Shown here: in pieces, positions 16,250-24,559 of the stretch | Layout: each line of letters opens with the position of its first letter | Numbering within the stretch: position 1 is the first letter of the stretch | Origin: JALFST01 sp022779285 | GTDB lineage: Bacteria > Bacillota > Clostridia > Tissierellales > Peptoniphilaceae | Assembly: GCA_050313895.1 (NCBI GenBank) | Contig: JBNPMI010000001.1 | Length of the DNA stretch: 64,000 nt | Reading direction: 5' to 3' (one strand) | The notes under the pieces: generated by a model | The model's database searches: none | What the model saw: only the letters and a program-made list of their open reading frames with translations | What the model was told of the DNA's origin: nothing | Made by a program: the position numbers and the translations under genes

Positions 16250-16645
16250 TTAGAGAACGAAGATAATTAAGATTGCAACGATCAAAGCATAGATGATAGC
16301 GGTTTCAACAAATACCAGACCCAGCATAAGGTTGGTACGGATATCACCGGTTGCCTCCGGCTGACGTGCAATGCTGTCTGCGGATTTCGAGATGCCCATG
16401 CCCATGGCAAGCGCACCCAGACCGGCCGGAAGTGCAATGACGATCGCCGCGCCGATTGCCTTAAAGCTCTTTACGTTGCCGTTGGCCTGTGTTTCCGCAG
16501 TCTCCTGGCTGACAGCTACCGCTTCCGCAGTCTCTTTTGCGGATTCATCTCCTGCCGCATATGCGGGACGGCCAAGAGCAGAAAAACCGATGATGAGTGT
16601 AAAAACAAGCGCTACAATCGAAAATGTCCGTTTCATTGATTTCAT
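16250..16645 (-). CDS. atpE: F-type ATP synthase c subunit with N-terminal signal-like extension
   Basis: 131 residues against about 70-90 for most c subunits. Residues 61-131 form the normal hairpin: ALPAGLGALAMGMG in helix 1, loop ARQPEA, and VFVETAIIYALIV in helix 2 with ion-binding Glu 114. The first 60 residues are extra: a basic-hydrophobic signal-like segment (KRTFSIVALVFTLIIGFSAL) with a possible cleavage site after PAYA at residue 30, then about 30 acidic, Glu/Ala/Thr-rich residues. The start at 16645 follows AAGGAGAA. The position of the Na+-binding Gln of sodium types is Met here, which suggests proton coupling (inference). Confidence 0.93.
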   Translation of the reverse strand: MKSMKRTFSIVALVFTLIIGFSALGRPAYAAGDESAKETAEAVAVSQETAETQANGNVKSFKAIGAAIVIALPAGLGALAMGMGISKSADSIARQPEATGDIRTNLMLGLVFVETAIIYALIVAILIIFVL

Positions 16646-16655
16646 AATATTCTCC

Positions 16656-17459
16656 TTATTTTTTTCGTGGTTCCGTAACTTCTCCATAAAACACCGATGT
16701 CAGCATCGTTAGGACATATGCCTGAATCAACGCATGCAGCAATGTAAAAAGCACTGCAACGATAACCGGCAACACAAAGCTTAACGAAAGCGAATGATAA
16801 ACAAGCTCTGTGACAAGTGCGCCGCTCAAAAGCGCTCCGAAAAGACGAAAGCTCATAGAGATCGGCAGCGAAAAATCCTTCAGTGTCTGCCCCAGCCCGT
16901 GGAGACCGTTGGCGACAATTCCTCCTGCAAGGATCACTCCATAAGAAAACACCCCCATGGAAATTGCACCGTTGATATCGGATAGCGGCGCGGGCATGGA
17001 CATGGATAACCCTGACGTTGTCACAACCTGGAAGCCTAACAATTCAAAAAGCGTTCCTATAAAGATATAACACCCTGCGGTAAATAAATATGCGCCGAGA
17101 AATCCGTACCGATGCGGGCTGTTTCCCTTCGCCAAACCGCTGAACATGCCCACGACCTGCTCCAATACAAGCTGTGTCTTTCCCGGCTTTCTTTTCATCC
17201 TTGGAATCACCGTAAAACGCAGAATCAAAGCAAGAATGAGGATGATTCCTGTTACGGTGAATGCCGCGATCATTCCCGGATTGACGTTCATAACACCAAA
17301 GAGACTGATCCTGTTGGACTCGTGCAACACGGCATCTCGCATCACCTCCTGCAGGGATTCTGACTCACCATGTGGTTTTCCCGTAAGTATGATGCCGATC
17401 AGGAGCAGCGCCAACAGTCCGATCCATAGGAGCAGCTTCCTGCGATTGGGTCCTTTCAT
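16656..17459 (-). CDS. atpB: F-type ATP synthase a subunit
   Basis: 267 residues, several membrane helices. The essential Arg lies in SFRLFGALLSGALV, matching the RLFGN region of the family; the last helices contain LLHALIQAYVLTML with the conserved Gln. I start it at 17459 (MKGPNRRKLLLW) because AAAGGAGGAAG precedes it; the frame runs open to 17540 without a ribosome site. First gene of the ATP synthase operon; no atpI precedes it. Confidence 0.95.
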   Translation of the reverse strand: MKGPNRRKLLLWIGLLALLLIGIILTGKPHGESESLQEVMRDAVLHESNRISLFGVMNVNPGMIAAFTVTGIILILALILRFTVIPRMKRKPGKTQLVLEQVVGMFSGLAKGNSPHRYGFLGAYLFTAGCYIFIGTLFELLGFQVVTTSGLSMSMPAPLSDINGAISMGVFSYGVILAGGIVANGLHGLGQTLKDFSLPISMSFRLFGALLSGALVTELVYHSLSLSFVLPVIVAVLFTLLHALIQAYVLTMLTSVFYGEVTEPRKK

Positions 17460-17517
17460 AACTTCCTCCTTTGAATTTTCATTCAAATCAACAATGTGCT
17501 CTTGCACAACACAAAGA

Positions 17518-17537
17518 CGGACGGGCGAACCCGTCCG
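17518..17537 (-). promoter_or_regulatory. strong hairpin in the ATP synthase operon leader
   Basis: Perfect 8-bp stem CGGACGGG/CCCGTCCG with a UUCG-type tetraloop (on the minus strand TTCG) between the promoter and atpB. It is followed by TCTTT only, so it may stabilise the mRNA or act as a weak attenuator. Confidence 0.55.
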
Positions 17538-17557
17538 CAATCTTTAGTCTATACCCT

Positions 17558-17585
17558 ATTATAGTGAACAAAGCAATGATTTCAA
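17558..17585 (-). promoter_or_regulatory. sigma-A promoter of the ATP synthase operon
   Basis: Minus strand TTGAAA (17585-17580), 16-base spacer, TATAAT (17563-17558), about 100 bases before atpB. Confidence 0.8.
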
Positions 17586-17626
17586 TCAATTTTGATGTTA
17601 TTTAAATGTCAAAATCCCTGTCCTGC

Positions 17627-18061
17627 TTATTTAACATGAGCATGGTCCTTTAAATATTGTAAAAAACGGCGCCGAGTCACAATCCCGCTCAAATAACCGC
17701 GAGCATCCACAATGGGCACAAAGTTCTGGCGCATCGTTGCATTCCAAAGCTCCTCTGCGGTAGCGTCCATCGTCAAAGGAGGAGCAAAGTCCTTGCGAAA
17801 AATGTGTCCGATATGCTCCTGTTCCAAGTCCTTCACGTCCAAAGAGCCGATTTGAAAAACATAGCGAAGAAGATCCCCTTCTGTGATGCTTCCCAAATAC
17901 TCTTCTTTTTCACTCAAAACCGGAACCGCTGTATATCCGTTATGGCGCATCTTCTCATATCCCTGACGCACCGTATCGTCCGAATGCAGAACCGCCGTTT
18001 CCACCTTCGGAATCATAATTGCCGCCACATTCAACGATTGCTCTCGGTTGGCTTCGTCCAT
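17627..18061 (-). CDS. CBS-domain pair protein
   Basis: 144 residues made of two CBS motifs: AAIMIPKVETAVLHSDDTVRQGYEKM...YTAVPVLSEKEEYLGSITEGDLLRY and the second ending FVPIVDARGYLSGIVTRRRFLQYL. Stand-alone CBS pairs bind adenine nucleotides and regulate a partner; the partner is not evident. It lies between tadA and the ATP synthase operon, same strand, but the ATP synthase promoter lies after it. Confidence 0.85.
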   Translation of the reverse strand: MDEANREQSLNVAAIMIPKVETAVLHSDDTVRQGYEKMRHNGYTAVPVLSEKEEYLGSITEGDLLRYVFQIGSLDVKDLEQEHIGHIFRKDFAPPLTMDATAEELWNATMRQNFVPIVDARGYLSGIVTRRRFLQYLKDHAHVK

Positions 18062-18106
18062 GCTTTTATCCTCACTTTCTGATAATAGTGTACATATAAA
18101 TCATGG

Positions 18107-18742
18107 TCAAATTATCAGGAGCCGACGCCTGCGAAAAAAATCCTGCAACAGCTTCCGGCATCGCTCCGCCTGAATGCCTCCTGTATAAGAAATATGAAAT
18201 AAATTCCTCTTTTGCCCAAGCACATTCATCATGGAGCCGCACGCTCCGCGCTCAGCGTCCCATGCACCGAAGATCACCCTCTTCAAATGGCTCTGCACAA
18301 TCGCGCCCGCACACATCGCACACGGCTCCAGCGTGACATAAAGACGGCCCTCCGGCAAGATTCGCCCATAACGTCTCTGTGCCTCCAACAGACATAACAT
18401 CTCCGCATGAGCAAGAGATTTCTTTTCCCGCTCCACTCGATTTCCGAATCCGATGCGTATGCCGTGCTGCACATAAACAGCGCCGACAGGAACTTCTCCA
18501 TTTCGAGCCGCTCTTTCCGCTTCCCGGTATGCAAAATCCATATAAAAATGGTCAATCACGCGCTGCGGAATTGACAGCATTCTTTGCGGTTTTTTCTTGC
18601 CCTTCGGCCCGCAGAGCACGGCTTTCAGAAGCCCTTCCCGACGGTAGCGTTCCCGGGAAAGCGGATGCGGAGAAATTTGCGAAGCGTCAATGCTGCACAA
18701 TTTTCGGATTCTCCATGTATACGGATTGATTTTATTCCGCAT
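18107..18742 (-). CDS. tadA: TadA-like tRNA adenosine deaminase
   Basis: Converts A34 of tRNA-Arg(ACG) to inosine. Zinc and catalytic motifs are clear: LAHAEMLC (His ligand and proton-shuttling Glu) and TLEPCAMCAGAI (two Cys ligands). The deaminase core begins near MDFAYREAERAARNGEVPVGAV at about residue 68. The open frame starts at 18742, overlapping the end of uvrA by 11 bases, with GGAGAAG just upstream; that gives 211 residues, about 60 more than usual. Starts at 18580 or 18541 would give normal length. The basic N-terminal extension may therefore be untranslated. Confidence 0.88.
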   Translation of the reverse strand: MRNKINPYTWRIRKLCSIDASQISPHPLSRERYRREGLLKAVLCGPKGKKKPQRMLSIPQRVIDHFYMDFAYREAERAARNGEVPVGAVYVQHGIRIGFGNRVEREKKSLAHAEMLCLLEAQRRYGRILPEGRLYVTLEPCAMCAGAIVQSHLKRVIFGAWDAERGACGSMMNVLGQKRNLFHISYTGGIQAERCRKLLQDFFRRRRLLII

Positions 18743-21611
18743 TCTCTTCTCCGATCCTCAGCTGCTCGGCCTCTTCCCGAACCTCTCGATCTCTCTTCAA
18801 TATAGGCGCAAGATACTGGCCTGTATATGATCCTTCAATTTGACTCACTTCCTCGGGAGTTCCTTCTGCGACAACGGTTCCTCCGTTGTCCCCGCCTTCG
18901 GGACCTAAATCAATGATATGATCCGCCTCTTTGATGACATCCAGATTGTGCTCAATCACAACAATGGTGTTGCCCTGATCAATGAGCTGTTGAAATACCT
19001 GATTGAGTTTTTCGATATCCGCCACATGCAGTCCCGTTGTCGGCTCATCCAAAATATAGATTGTTTTTCCCGTGGAGATCTTGCCGAGCTCGGCTGCAAG
19101 CTTGACACGCTGGGCCTCTCCGCCGGAAAGCTCAGTAGAAGGCTGACCGATCTTCAGATATCCCAATCCCACATCTACCAGTGTCTGTAATTTTCTGCGA
19201 ATTCCCGTGTGATTGGCAAAGAAATCCAGCCCCTCTTCAATCGTCATCTCCAGCACATCGGCAATCGTCTTTCCCTTATAGTGAACCTGCAGGGTTTCAC
19301 GGTTATATCGCGCTCCATGGCATACCTCACAAGGCACGTAGACATCCGGGAGAAAATGCATTTCCACCTTGATCGTCCCGTCTCCTTGACATGCTTCACA
19401 GCGTCCTCCCTTAACATTGAAGGAAAAACGGCCCTTTTCATAGCCGCGCATTTTCGCTTCATTGGTGGAAGCAAATACATCGCGTATCAGATCAAAGACC
19501 TTGGTATAGGTAGCAGGGTTCGAGCGCGGTGTACGTCCGATCGGGGACTGATCGATTTCAATCACTTTATCCAGCTGCTCCAAGCCCTGGATGCTTTTGT
19601 ATTTTCCGGGACGCAGACGAGCCCGATTGAGGCGATTTGCTAAGACCTTATAGAGGATCCCGTCGACAAAGGAGCTTTTTCCCGATCCCGATACACCTGT
19701 GATACAAGTCAGAACTCCCAACGGAATCGAAATGTCCACGTTTTTCAGATTGTTTTCATAACATCCCAGAACGCGAATCCAGCCCTTGGCCTTTCTCCGC
19801 GCAGTCGGTACCGGAATAAAGCGTCTGTGCGAGAGAAAATCTCCGGTAATGGAGCCATTCGTATGAATGATATCCTCATAGGTGCCCTGAGCAACAACCC
19901 TTCCGCCACGTGTGCCTGCGCCGGGGCCGATATCGACAATCCAGTCGGCGGCACGCATGGTATCTTCATCATGCTCTACCACAATCAGCGTATTGCCAAG
20001 ATCCCGCAGTCCCTTCAGTGCAGCCAGCAATCGGTCATTGTCCCGCTGATGCAGGCCGATCGACGGTTCATCCAAAACATAAATCACGCCGACCAGTCCG
20101 GAGCCGATCTGCGTGGCTAAACGAATGCGCTGGGACTCTCCGCCGGACAGGGTCGCTGCGTATCGATCCAAGGTGAGATACTCCAGACCGACATTCTCCA
20201 GGAAATGCAAGCGAGCATTGACCTCCTTAAGAATGGGTCTTGCAATTATGGATTCCGATTCCGTGAAGTGCAAGCCTTCCAGCCAATGCAACGCCTGATG
20301 GATGCTCATACGAGACAATTGCGCAATATTCTTGTCTCCGATATAAATTGCGAGAGCCTCCGGCTTCAGGCGATCCCCATGACAGGTTTCACAAACATTT
20401 TCCGCCATAAAATCTCGGATGCGATCCTGCATCGCATCGGAAGCCGTCTGCCGATAACGACGTTCCAAATTCGGAATGACGCCCTCCCACGTGTCATAAA
20501 ATGTTTTCAATCCGGAAAAATGCGAATCAAAATCAAAGCGCAGCTTTTGATTGCCGGTTCCAAACAAAATCGCATCCATCATCTCCTGCGGAGCCTCGCC
20601 GATCGGGCGATCGGTCGGAAAATGATACATACGTGCAATGGCATGAATCATTTCATAATAATAGGTTCCCTTGGCGCTGGTGGCAAAGGGTGCAATGGCT
20701 CCGTCGTCAATCGACAGATCCGGATTGGGCACGCATAAATTAGCATCCACTCTTGTGTGATAACCGATCCCGTTGCAATCCGGACAAGCGCCCTGCGGAC
20801 TGTTGAAAGAAAGCAAGCGCGGCTCAATTTCTTCAATTGTCATATGACCATTGGGACACGCCAGCTTCGTCGAAAAGGTGTGAAGCTCGCCATCTACGAT
20901 CTGCACGGAAATCGTACCGTTGGTCTGAGCAAGCGCCGTCTCCAGGGATGCGGTCAATCTGGATTCCAGCCCATTCCGAACCACTAAGCGATCCACGACA
21001 ATGGAAATATCGTGCTTCGTGTTTTTTTCCAGCTTCGGCACATCTGCCAGCTCATATTGCTCTCCATCCGCAATAACGCGTGTAAAACCCTGACGTTCCA
21101 GGTTTTTCAAAAGCTTCTCGTGCATTCCTTTTTTTGCGCGTACTACAGGAGCTAAGATCAAAATGCGGGTTTTTTCCGGCCATTCCATGATTTCATCCAC
21201 GATCTGATCAACGGCCACGGCTCGAATCGGTTCCCCGCATACCGGACAAACGGCATGCCCCACTTTCGCATAAAGCAGGCGCAAATAATCATGAATCTCC
21301 GTCACCGTTCCCACCGTAGAGCGCGGATTGCGATTGGTCGTTTTTTGATCAATCGAAATAGCCGGGGAAAGCCCCTCTACAACGTCGACATCCGGTTTTT
21401 CCATCTGACCTAAAAACATTCGAGCGTAGCTCGATAAGCTCTCCACATATCGCCGCTGTCCCTCGGCATAAATCGTGTCAAATGCCAACGAGCTTTTTCC
21501 GGAGCCCGACAATCCCGTAAGAACAATCAGTTGATTTCTTGGTAATGTTAAACTGACATTTTTTAAATTATTTACCCGCGCGCCGCGGATGACAATATTT
21601 TCCAGCGTCAT
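18732..21611 (-). CDS. uvrA: UvrA excinuclease ABC subunit A
   Basis: 959 residues, full length. Two ABC ATPase modules: Walker A GLSGSGKSSLAFDT near residue 35 and GVSGSGKSSFVDGI in the second half, with signatures LSGGESQRIRLA and LSGGEAQRVKLA. Zinc-finger cysteines are visible (CPVCGEPI; CEACQGDGTIK with CEVCHGARYN). It recognises DNA lesions and loads UvrB in nucleotide excision repair. uvrB is on the same strand about 3 kb upstream, separated by two rightward genes. Confidence 0.98.
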   Translation of the reverse strand: MTLENIVIRGARVNNLKNVSLTLPRNQLIVLTGLSGSGKSSLAFDTIYAEGQRRYVESLSSYARMFLGQMEKPDVDVVEGLSPAISIDQKTTNRNPRSTVGTVTEIHDYLRLLYAKVGHAVCPVCGEPIRAVAVDQIVDEIMEWPEKTRILILAPVVRAKKGMHEKLLKNLERQGFTRVIADGEQYELADVPKLEKNTKHDISIVVDRLVVRNGLESRLTASLETALAQTNGTISVQIVDGELHTFSTKLACPNGHMTIEEIEPRLLSFNSPQGACPDCNGIGYHTRVDANLCVPNPDLSIDDGAIAPFATSAKGTYYYEMIHAIARMYHFPTDRPIGEAPQEMMDAILFGTGNQKLRFDFDSHFSGLKTFYDTWEGVIPNLERRYRQTASDAMQDRIRDFMAENVCETCHGDRLKPEALAIYIGDKNIAQLSRMSIHQALHWLEGLHFTESESIIARPILKEVNARLHFLENVGLEYLTLDRYAATLSGGESQRIRLATQIGSGLVGVIYVLDEPSIGLHQRDNDRLLAALKGLRDLGNTLIVVEHDEDTMRAADWIVDIGPGAGTRGGRVVAQGTYEDIIHTNGSITGDFLSHRRFIPVPTARRKAKGWIRVLGCYENNLKNVDISIPLGVLTCITGVSGSGKSSFVDGILYKVLANRLNRARLRPGKYKSIQGLEQLDKVIEIDQSPIGRTPRSNPATYTKVFDLIRDVFASTNEAKMRGYEKGRFSFNVKGGRCEACQGDGTIKVEMHFLPDVYVPCEVCHGARYNRETLQVHYKGKTIADVLEMTIEEGLDFFANHTGIRRKLQTLVDVGLGYLKIGQPSTELSGGEAQRVKLAAELGKISTGKTIYILDEPTTGLHVADIEKLNQVFQQLIDQGNTIVVIEHNLDVIKEADHIIDLGPEGGDNGGTVVAEGTPEEVSQIEGSYTGQYLAPILKRDREVREEAEQLRIGEENAE

Positions 21612-21726
21612 AATCTCTCCTAAAATTCAGCTTTTTTTCCTTGCCTATCTTATCATACCCTAAAAAGAAAACAATTGTTCTTTTTCCGGAAGCGTCCCAT
21701 TGGATAGCCGGATGAATCCCCGGCAT

Positions 21727-21755
21727 TTGATAAATCATTAACGCCATGGTATTCT
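21727..21755 (+). promoter_or_regulatory. probable promoter of the flavinylated reductase gene
   Basis: TTGATA (21727-21732), 17-base spacer, TATTCT (21750-21755), about 45 bases upstream of the ATG at 21801, which is preceded by GGAGG. Confidence 0.65.
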
Positions 21756-21800
21756 ATTTTCGGACAAATTCTGTTCACATATTAAAATACGGAGGTTATT

Positions 21801-23690
21801 ATGAAGAAAAAATTGACACTGTTCTCCCTTGCCATGGCGCTCGTTCTGACCGCATGTGGCAGCCAGAACAACGGTGGAGCTTCCACTTCATCGGGTGCCG
21901 AGAGCTTCAAAGGCGGTACTTACAAAGCAACGGCAGAGGGATACAATAAAAGCACCCCGATCGAGATCGCGGTCACCTATGCCGACGATAAATCCATCGA
22001 AAAGGTGGAGGTTGTTAAGCAGGAAGAAACCGATGCGATCGGAGGGGCAGCTCTCGAAAAGCTTCCCCAAATGCTGGTGGATTCCCAAAATGTCAACATG
22101 GACGGAATTTCCGGCGCCACATTCAGCAGCAACGCTTTCTTCACGGCCGTGAAGGACACCATGAAGCAAGCCGGCGTGAAGGAGGAAGACTTAAAGCCTG
22201 CAAAATCCGGAACCAATGACAAAAAGGAATATGATGTGGATGTTGTCGTTGTCGGTGCCGGCGGTGCCGGATTGACCGCTGCCATCGAAGCAAAATCCGC
22301 CGGCGCAAATGTGCTGCTTTTAGAAAAAGAAGCCTTGAGCGGCGGAAACACCGTAAAGGCAACCGGCGGTATGAATGCGGCAAAGACACCCTATCAGGAT
22401 GCGAACAAGTTCAGCGAAGCGGAAGAAACCGCAATCCGCAAACAGATTGCCACTGCCAAAGAGAAATATCCGGATTTAGCAGAGCTTGCAAATACGGTGG
22501 AAAAGCAGCTGGATGAGTATCTTGCAAATCCTCAGGGATATTTTGATTCCGTTGAGCTTTTCATGCTCGACACGATGGTCGGTGGAAAGGGAATCAACAA
22601 CCCTGAGCTCGTCAAGACTCTTGTGGATAACTCTGCCGCTACAATTGAATGGCTTAAGGAAAACGGCATGACCTTGGAGTCTGTCGGCAGCTTCGGCGGC
22701 GCCAGCGTAAAGCGTATTCATCGTCCTGTTGGCGAAGACGGCAAAACGGTTGCTGTCGGATCCTACCTGGTGCCCAAGCTGACCAAGCTTGCGAAGGAGA
22801 AGGGTGTAGAAATTCTTTACAGTACACCGGCAACGGAGCTGATTCAGGAAAACGGTAAGGTTGCCGGAGTCAAGGCCGGGGATATCACGGTTCATGCAAA
22901 ATCTGTCGTGCTTGCAACCGGCGGATTTGGCGCCGATCTGGAACGTGTCGTATCCTATAAGAAAGATCTCAAGGGCTTCGTAACCACAAATGCCCCGGGA
23001 GCGACCGGTGACGGAATCGACATGGCGACCAAAGCAGGCGCTGCCACCGTGGATATGGATCAGATCCAAATTCATCCGACGGTTGAGCAGAGCACCGCCT
23101 CCCTGATTACCGAGGGGGTTCGCGGCGACGGCGCTATCCTGGTCAACCAGGAGGGCGTTCGTTTCACGAATGAGGTCAGCACGCGCGATGTCGTCAGCGC
23201 TGCCGAAATCGCTCAGCCCGGCGGATATGCATACCTGATTTTCGACCAGGCCATGGCTGATAAATCTGCACCGTTAAGCGGATATATCAAAAAAGGATTT
23301 ACAACGGCCGGGGAGACCTACGAAGAGCTGGCAAAAACCATCGATGTGGATCCCGCAACCCTGACAAAGACCATGGAAACCTGGAACGGCTATGTGGAAG
23401 CAAAAAAGGATCCCGATTTTGACCGCACCTCTTTCACGGAACCTCTCAGCAAGGCTCCTTTCTACGCAATCAAACTTTCCCCGGGAATCCACCATACCAT
23501 GGGCGGTCTTGTGATCAATACGGCCTCCCAGGTATTAAATGAAAGCAGTGAGCCCATTTCCGGACTCTATGCTGCCGGCGAGGTGACAGGCGGAGTGCAT
23601 GGTGCAAACCGTTTGGGCGGAAATGCCGTTGCCGATATCTTGATTTTCGGGCGTATTGCAGGACAAAATGCCGCAAAAAACGCAAAATAA
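21801..23690 (+). CDS. lipoprotein flavin reductase: FMN-binding domain plus fumarate/urocanate reductase-type FAD domain
   Basis: 629 residues. Signal peptide with lipobox LTAC (Cys about 19). Residues about 40-120 form an FMN-binding domain with the ApbE flavinylation motif DGISGATFSS. From about residue 145 an FAD-dependent reductase domain begins (VVVVGAGGAGLTAAIEA), with EKEALSGGNTVKATGGMNAA and the C-terminal GLYAAGEVTGGVHGANRLGG. Relatives reduce fumarate, urocanate or similar acceptors outside the membrane, fed by quinone or flavin-based electron transfer. The acceptor is not readable here. No apbE or electron-input genes are adjacent. Monocistronic, with promoter and terminator. Confidence 0.9.
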   Translation: MKKKLTLFSLAMALVLTACGSQNNGGASTSSGAESFKGGTYKATAEGYNKSTPIEIAVTYADDKSIEKVEVVKQEETDAIGGAALEKLPQMLVDSQNVNMDGISGATFSSNAFFTAVKDTMKQAGVKEEDLKPAKSGTNDKKEYDVDVVVVGAGGAGLTAAIEAKSAGANVLLLEKEALSGGNTVKATGGMNAAKTPYQDANKFSEAEETAIRKQIATAKEKYPDLAELANTVEKQLDEYLANPQGYFDSVELFMLDTMVGGKGINNPELVKTLVDNSAATIEWLKENGMTLESVGSFGGASVKRIHRPVGEDGKTVAVGSYLVPKLTKLAKEKGVEILYSTPATELIQENGKVAGVKAGDITVHAKSVVLATGGFGADLERVVSYKKDLKGFVTTNAPGATGDGIDMATKAGAATVDMDQIQIHPTVEQSTASLITEGVRGDGAILVNQEGVRFTNEVSTRDVVSAAEIAQPGGYAYLIFDQAMADKSAPLSGYIKKGFTTAGETYEELAKTIDVDPATLTKTMETWNGYVEAKKDPDFDRTSFTEPLSKAPFYAIKLSPGIHHTMGGLVINTASQVLNESSEPISGLYAAGEVTGGVHGANRLGGNAVADILIFGRIAGQNAAKNAK

Positions 23691-23710
23691 GATATAATAG
23701 CATTGTCGTG

Positions 23711-23747
23711 AGAGTGGCGGGAGCTCTTTCCCGTCACTCTTTTTTTA
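23711..23747 (+). terminator. terminator after the flavin reductase gene
   Basis: Stem AGAGTGGCGGG / CCCGTCACTCT (one mismatch) followed by a run of seven T. Confidence 0.88.
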
Positions 23748-23783
23748 CACATCGATCCAAGGAAGTCTATAGAGGAGGATTTC

Positions 23784-24497
23784 ATGGCCTTGTTTTTTCG
23801 ACATGCCGCTGATCCCAGTGCAAATATTCCGATGCTTTGGGCAAGACTCGCACTGATTCTCTCCGGCATACTTGCTTACCAGTTTCGAAACAAACGGCAT
23901 TTATTACCGATTTGCCTTTGGACAGGAATTCTGATGCAATTGACCATGTTTATTTGGTACGCCGGAGATCCGACGATCTTTCTGACGGAGGGACTTCCCC
24001 TCTTTCACTGCCGATTGGCGACAATATTGATTTTTATCGGATACTATGCAAAATGGCAAAAAACCACAAAATTTTATGCGTGGCTGGGTCTGATCGGTGC
24101 TATCATTGCATTCTCTTTTCCCGATCCATCTCCATTCCGCTGGCCGCACGTAACCAATATCACCTATGTTCTCGGTCATCTTGCCCTGATCATGTCCTGT
24201 GTGATTCTCATTGCGAAAAGCTCCGTTACACTGTCAACGAAGGACGTGTTAAAATTCGTCCTGACAATGAATATCGCCCTTTCGATCGTTAACATTATCA
24301 TTCATAACGCGAATTACGGATATTTACGCTATCTTCCCGATGCGCTTCCGCTTCCCATTCATGGAATTGTACTCTTTTCGCTTGTCACCATTCTCATGAC
24401 GATAGCGGTTCGCTTCGTAGAATATCAATATCAGGCATGGAAGAAAAAAGCTGCGGCTCGAACATGCGCCGGACAATACTCAGACAATATGGAATAA
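23784..24497 (+). CDS. YwaF/TIGR02206-type integral membrane protein
   Basis: 237 residues with about six or seven predicted membrane helices. The pattern LPLFHCRLATILIFIGYYAK and THITYVLGH-like segment (NITYVLGHLALIM) matches the YwaF (TIGR02206) family, distantly related to eukaryotic TMEM164. No biochemical role is established in bacteria as far as I know. GGAGG lies before the ATG at 23784. Followed by a terminator facing uvrB. Confidence 0.78.
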   Translation: MALFFRHAADPSANIPMLWARLALILSGILAYQFRNKRHLLPICLWTGILMQLTMFIWYAGDPTIFLTEGLPLFHCRLATILIFIGYYAKWQKTTKFYAWLGLIGAIIAFSFPDPSPFRWPHVTNITYVLGHLALIMSCVILIAKSSVTLSTKDVLKFVLTMNIALSIVNIIIHNANYGYLRYLPDALPLPIHGIVLFSLVTILMTIAVRFVEYQYQAWKKKAAARTCAGQYSDNME

Positions 24498-24506
24498 ACA
24501 GACCAA

Positions 24507-24534
24507 AAAAAAGAGCCCTCAGGCTCTTTTTTTA
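24507..24534. terminator. bidirectional terminator between ywaF-like gene and uvrB
   Basis: AAAAAAAAGAGCC-CTCA-GGCTCTTTTTTT: short GC stem with A run on one side and T run on the other, between two convergent genes. Confidence 0.85.
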
Positions 24535-24559
24535 ACGGCAGCTTTCCTTTCGAGAAAAG

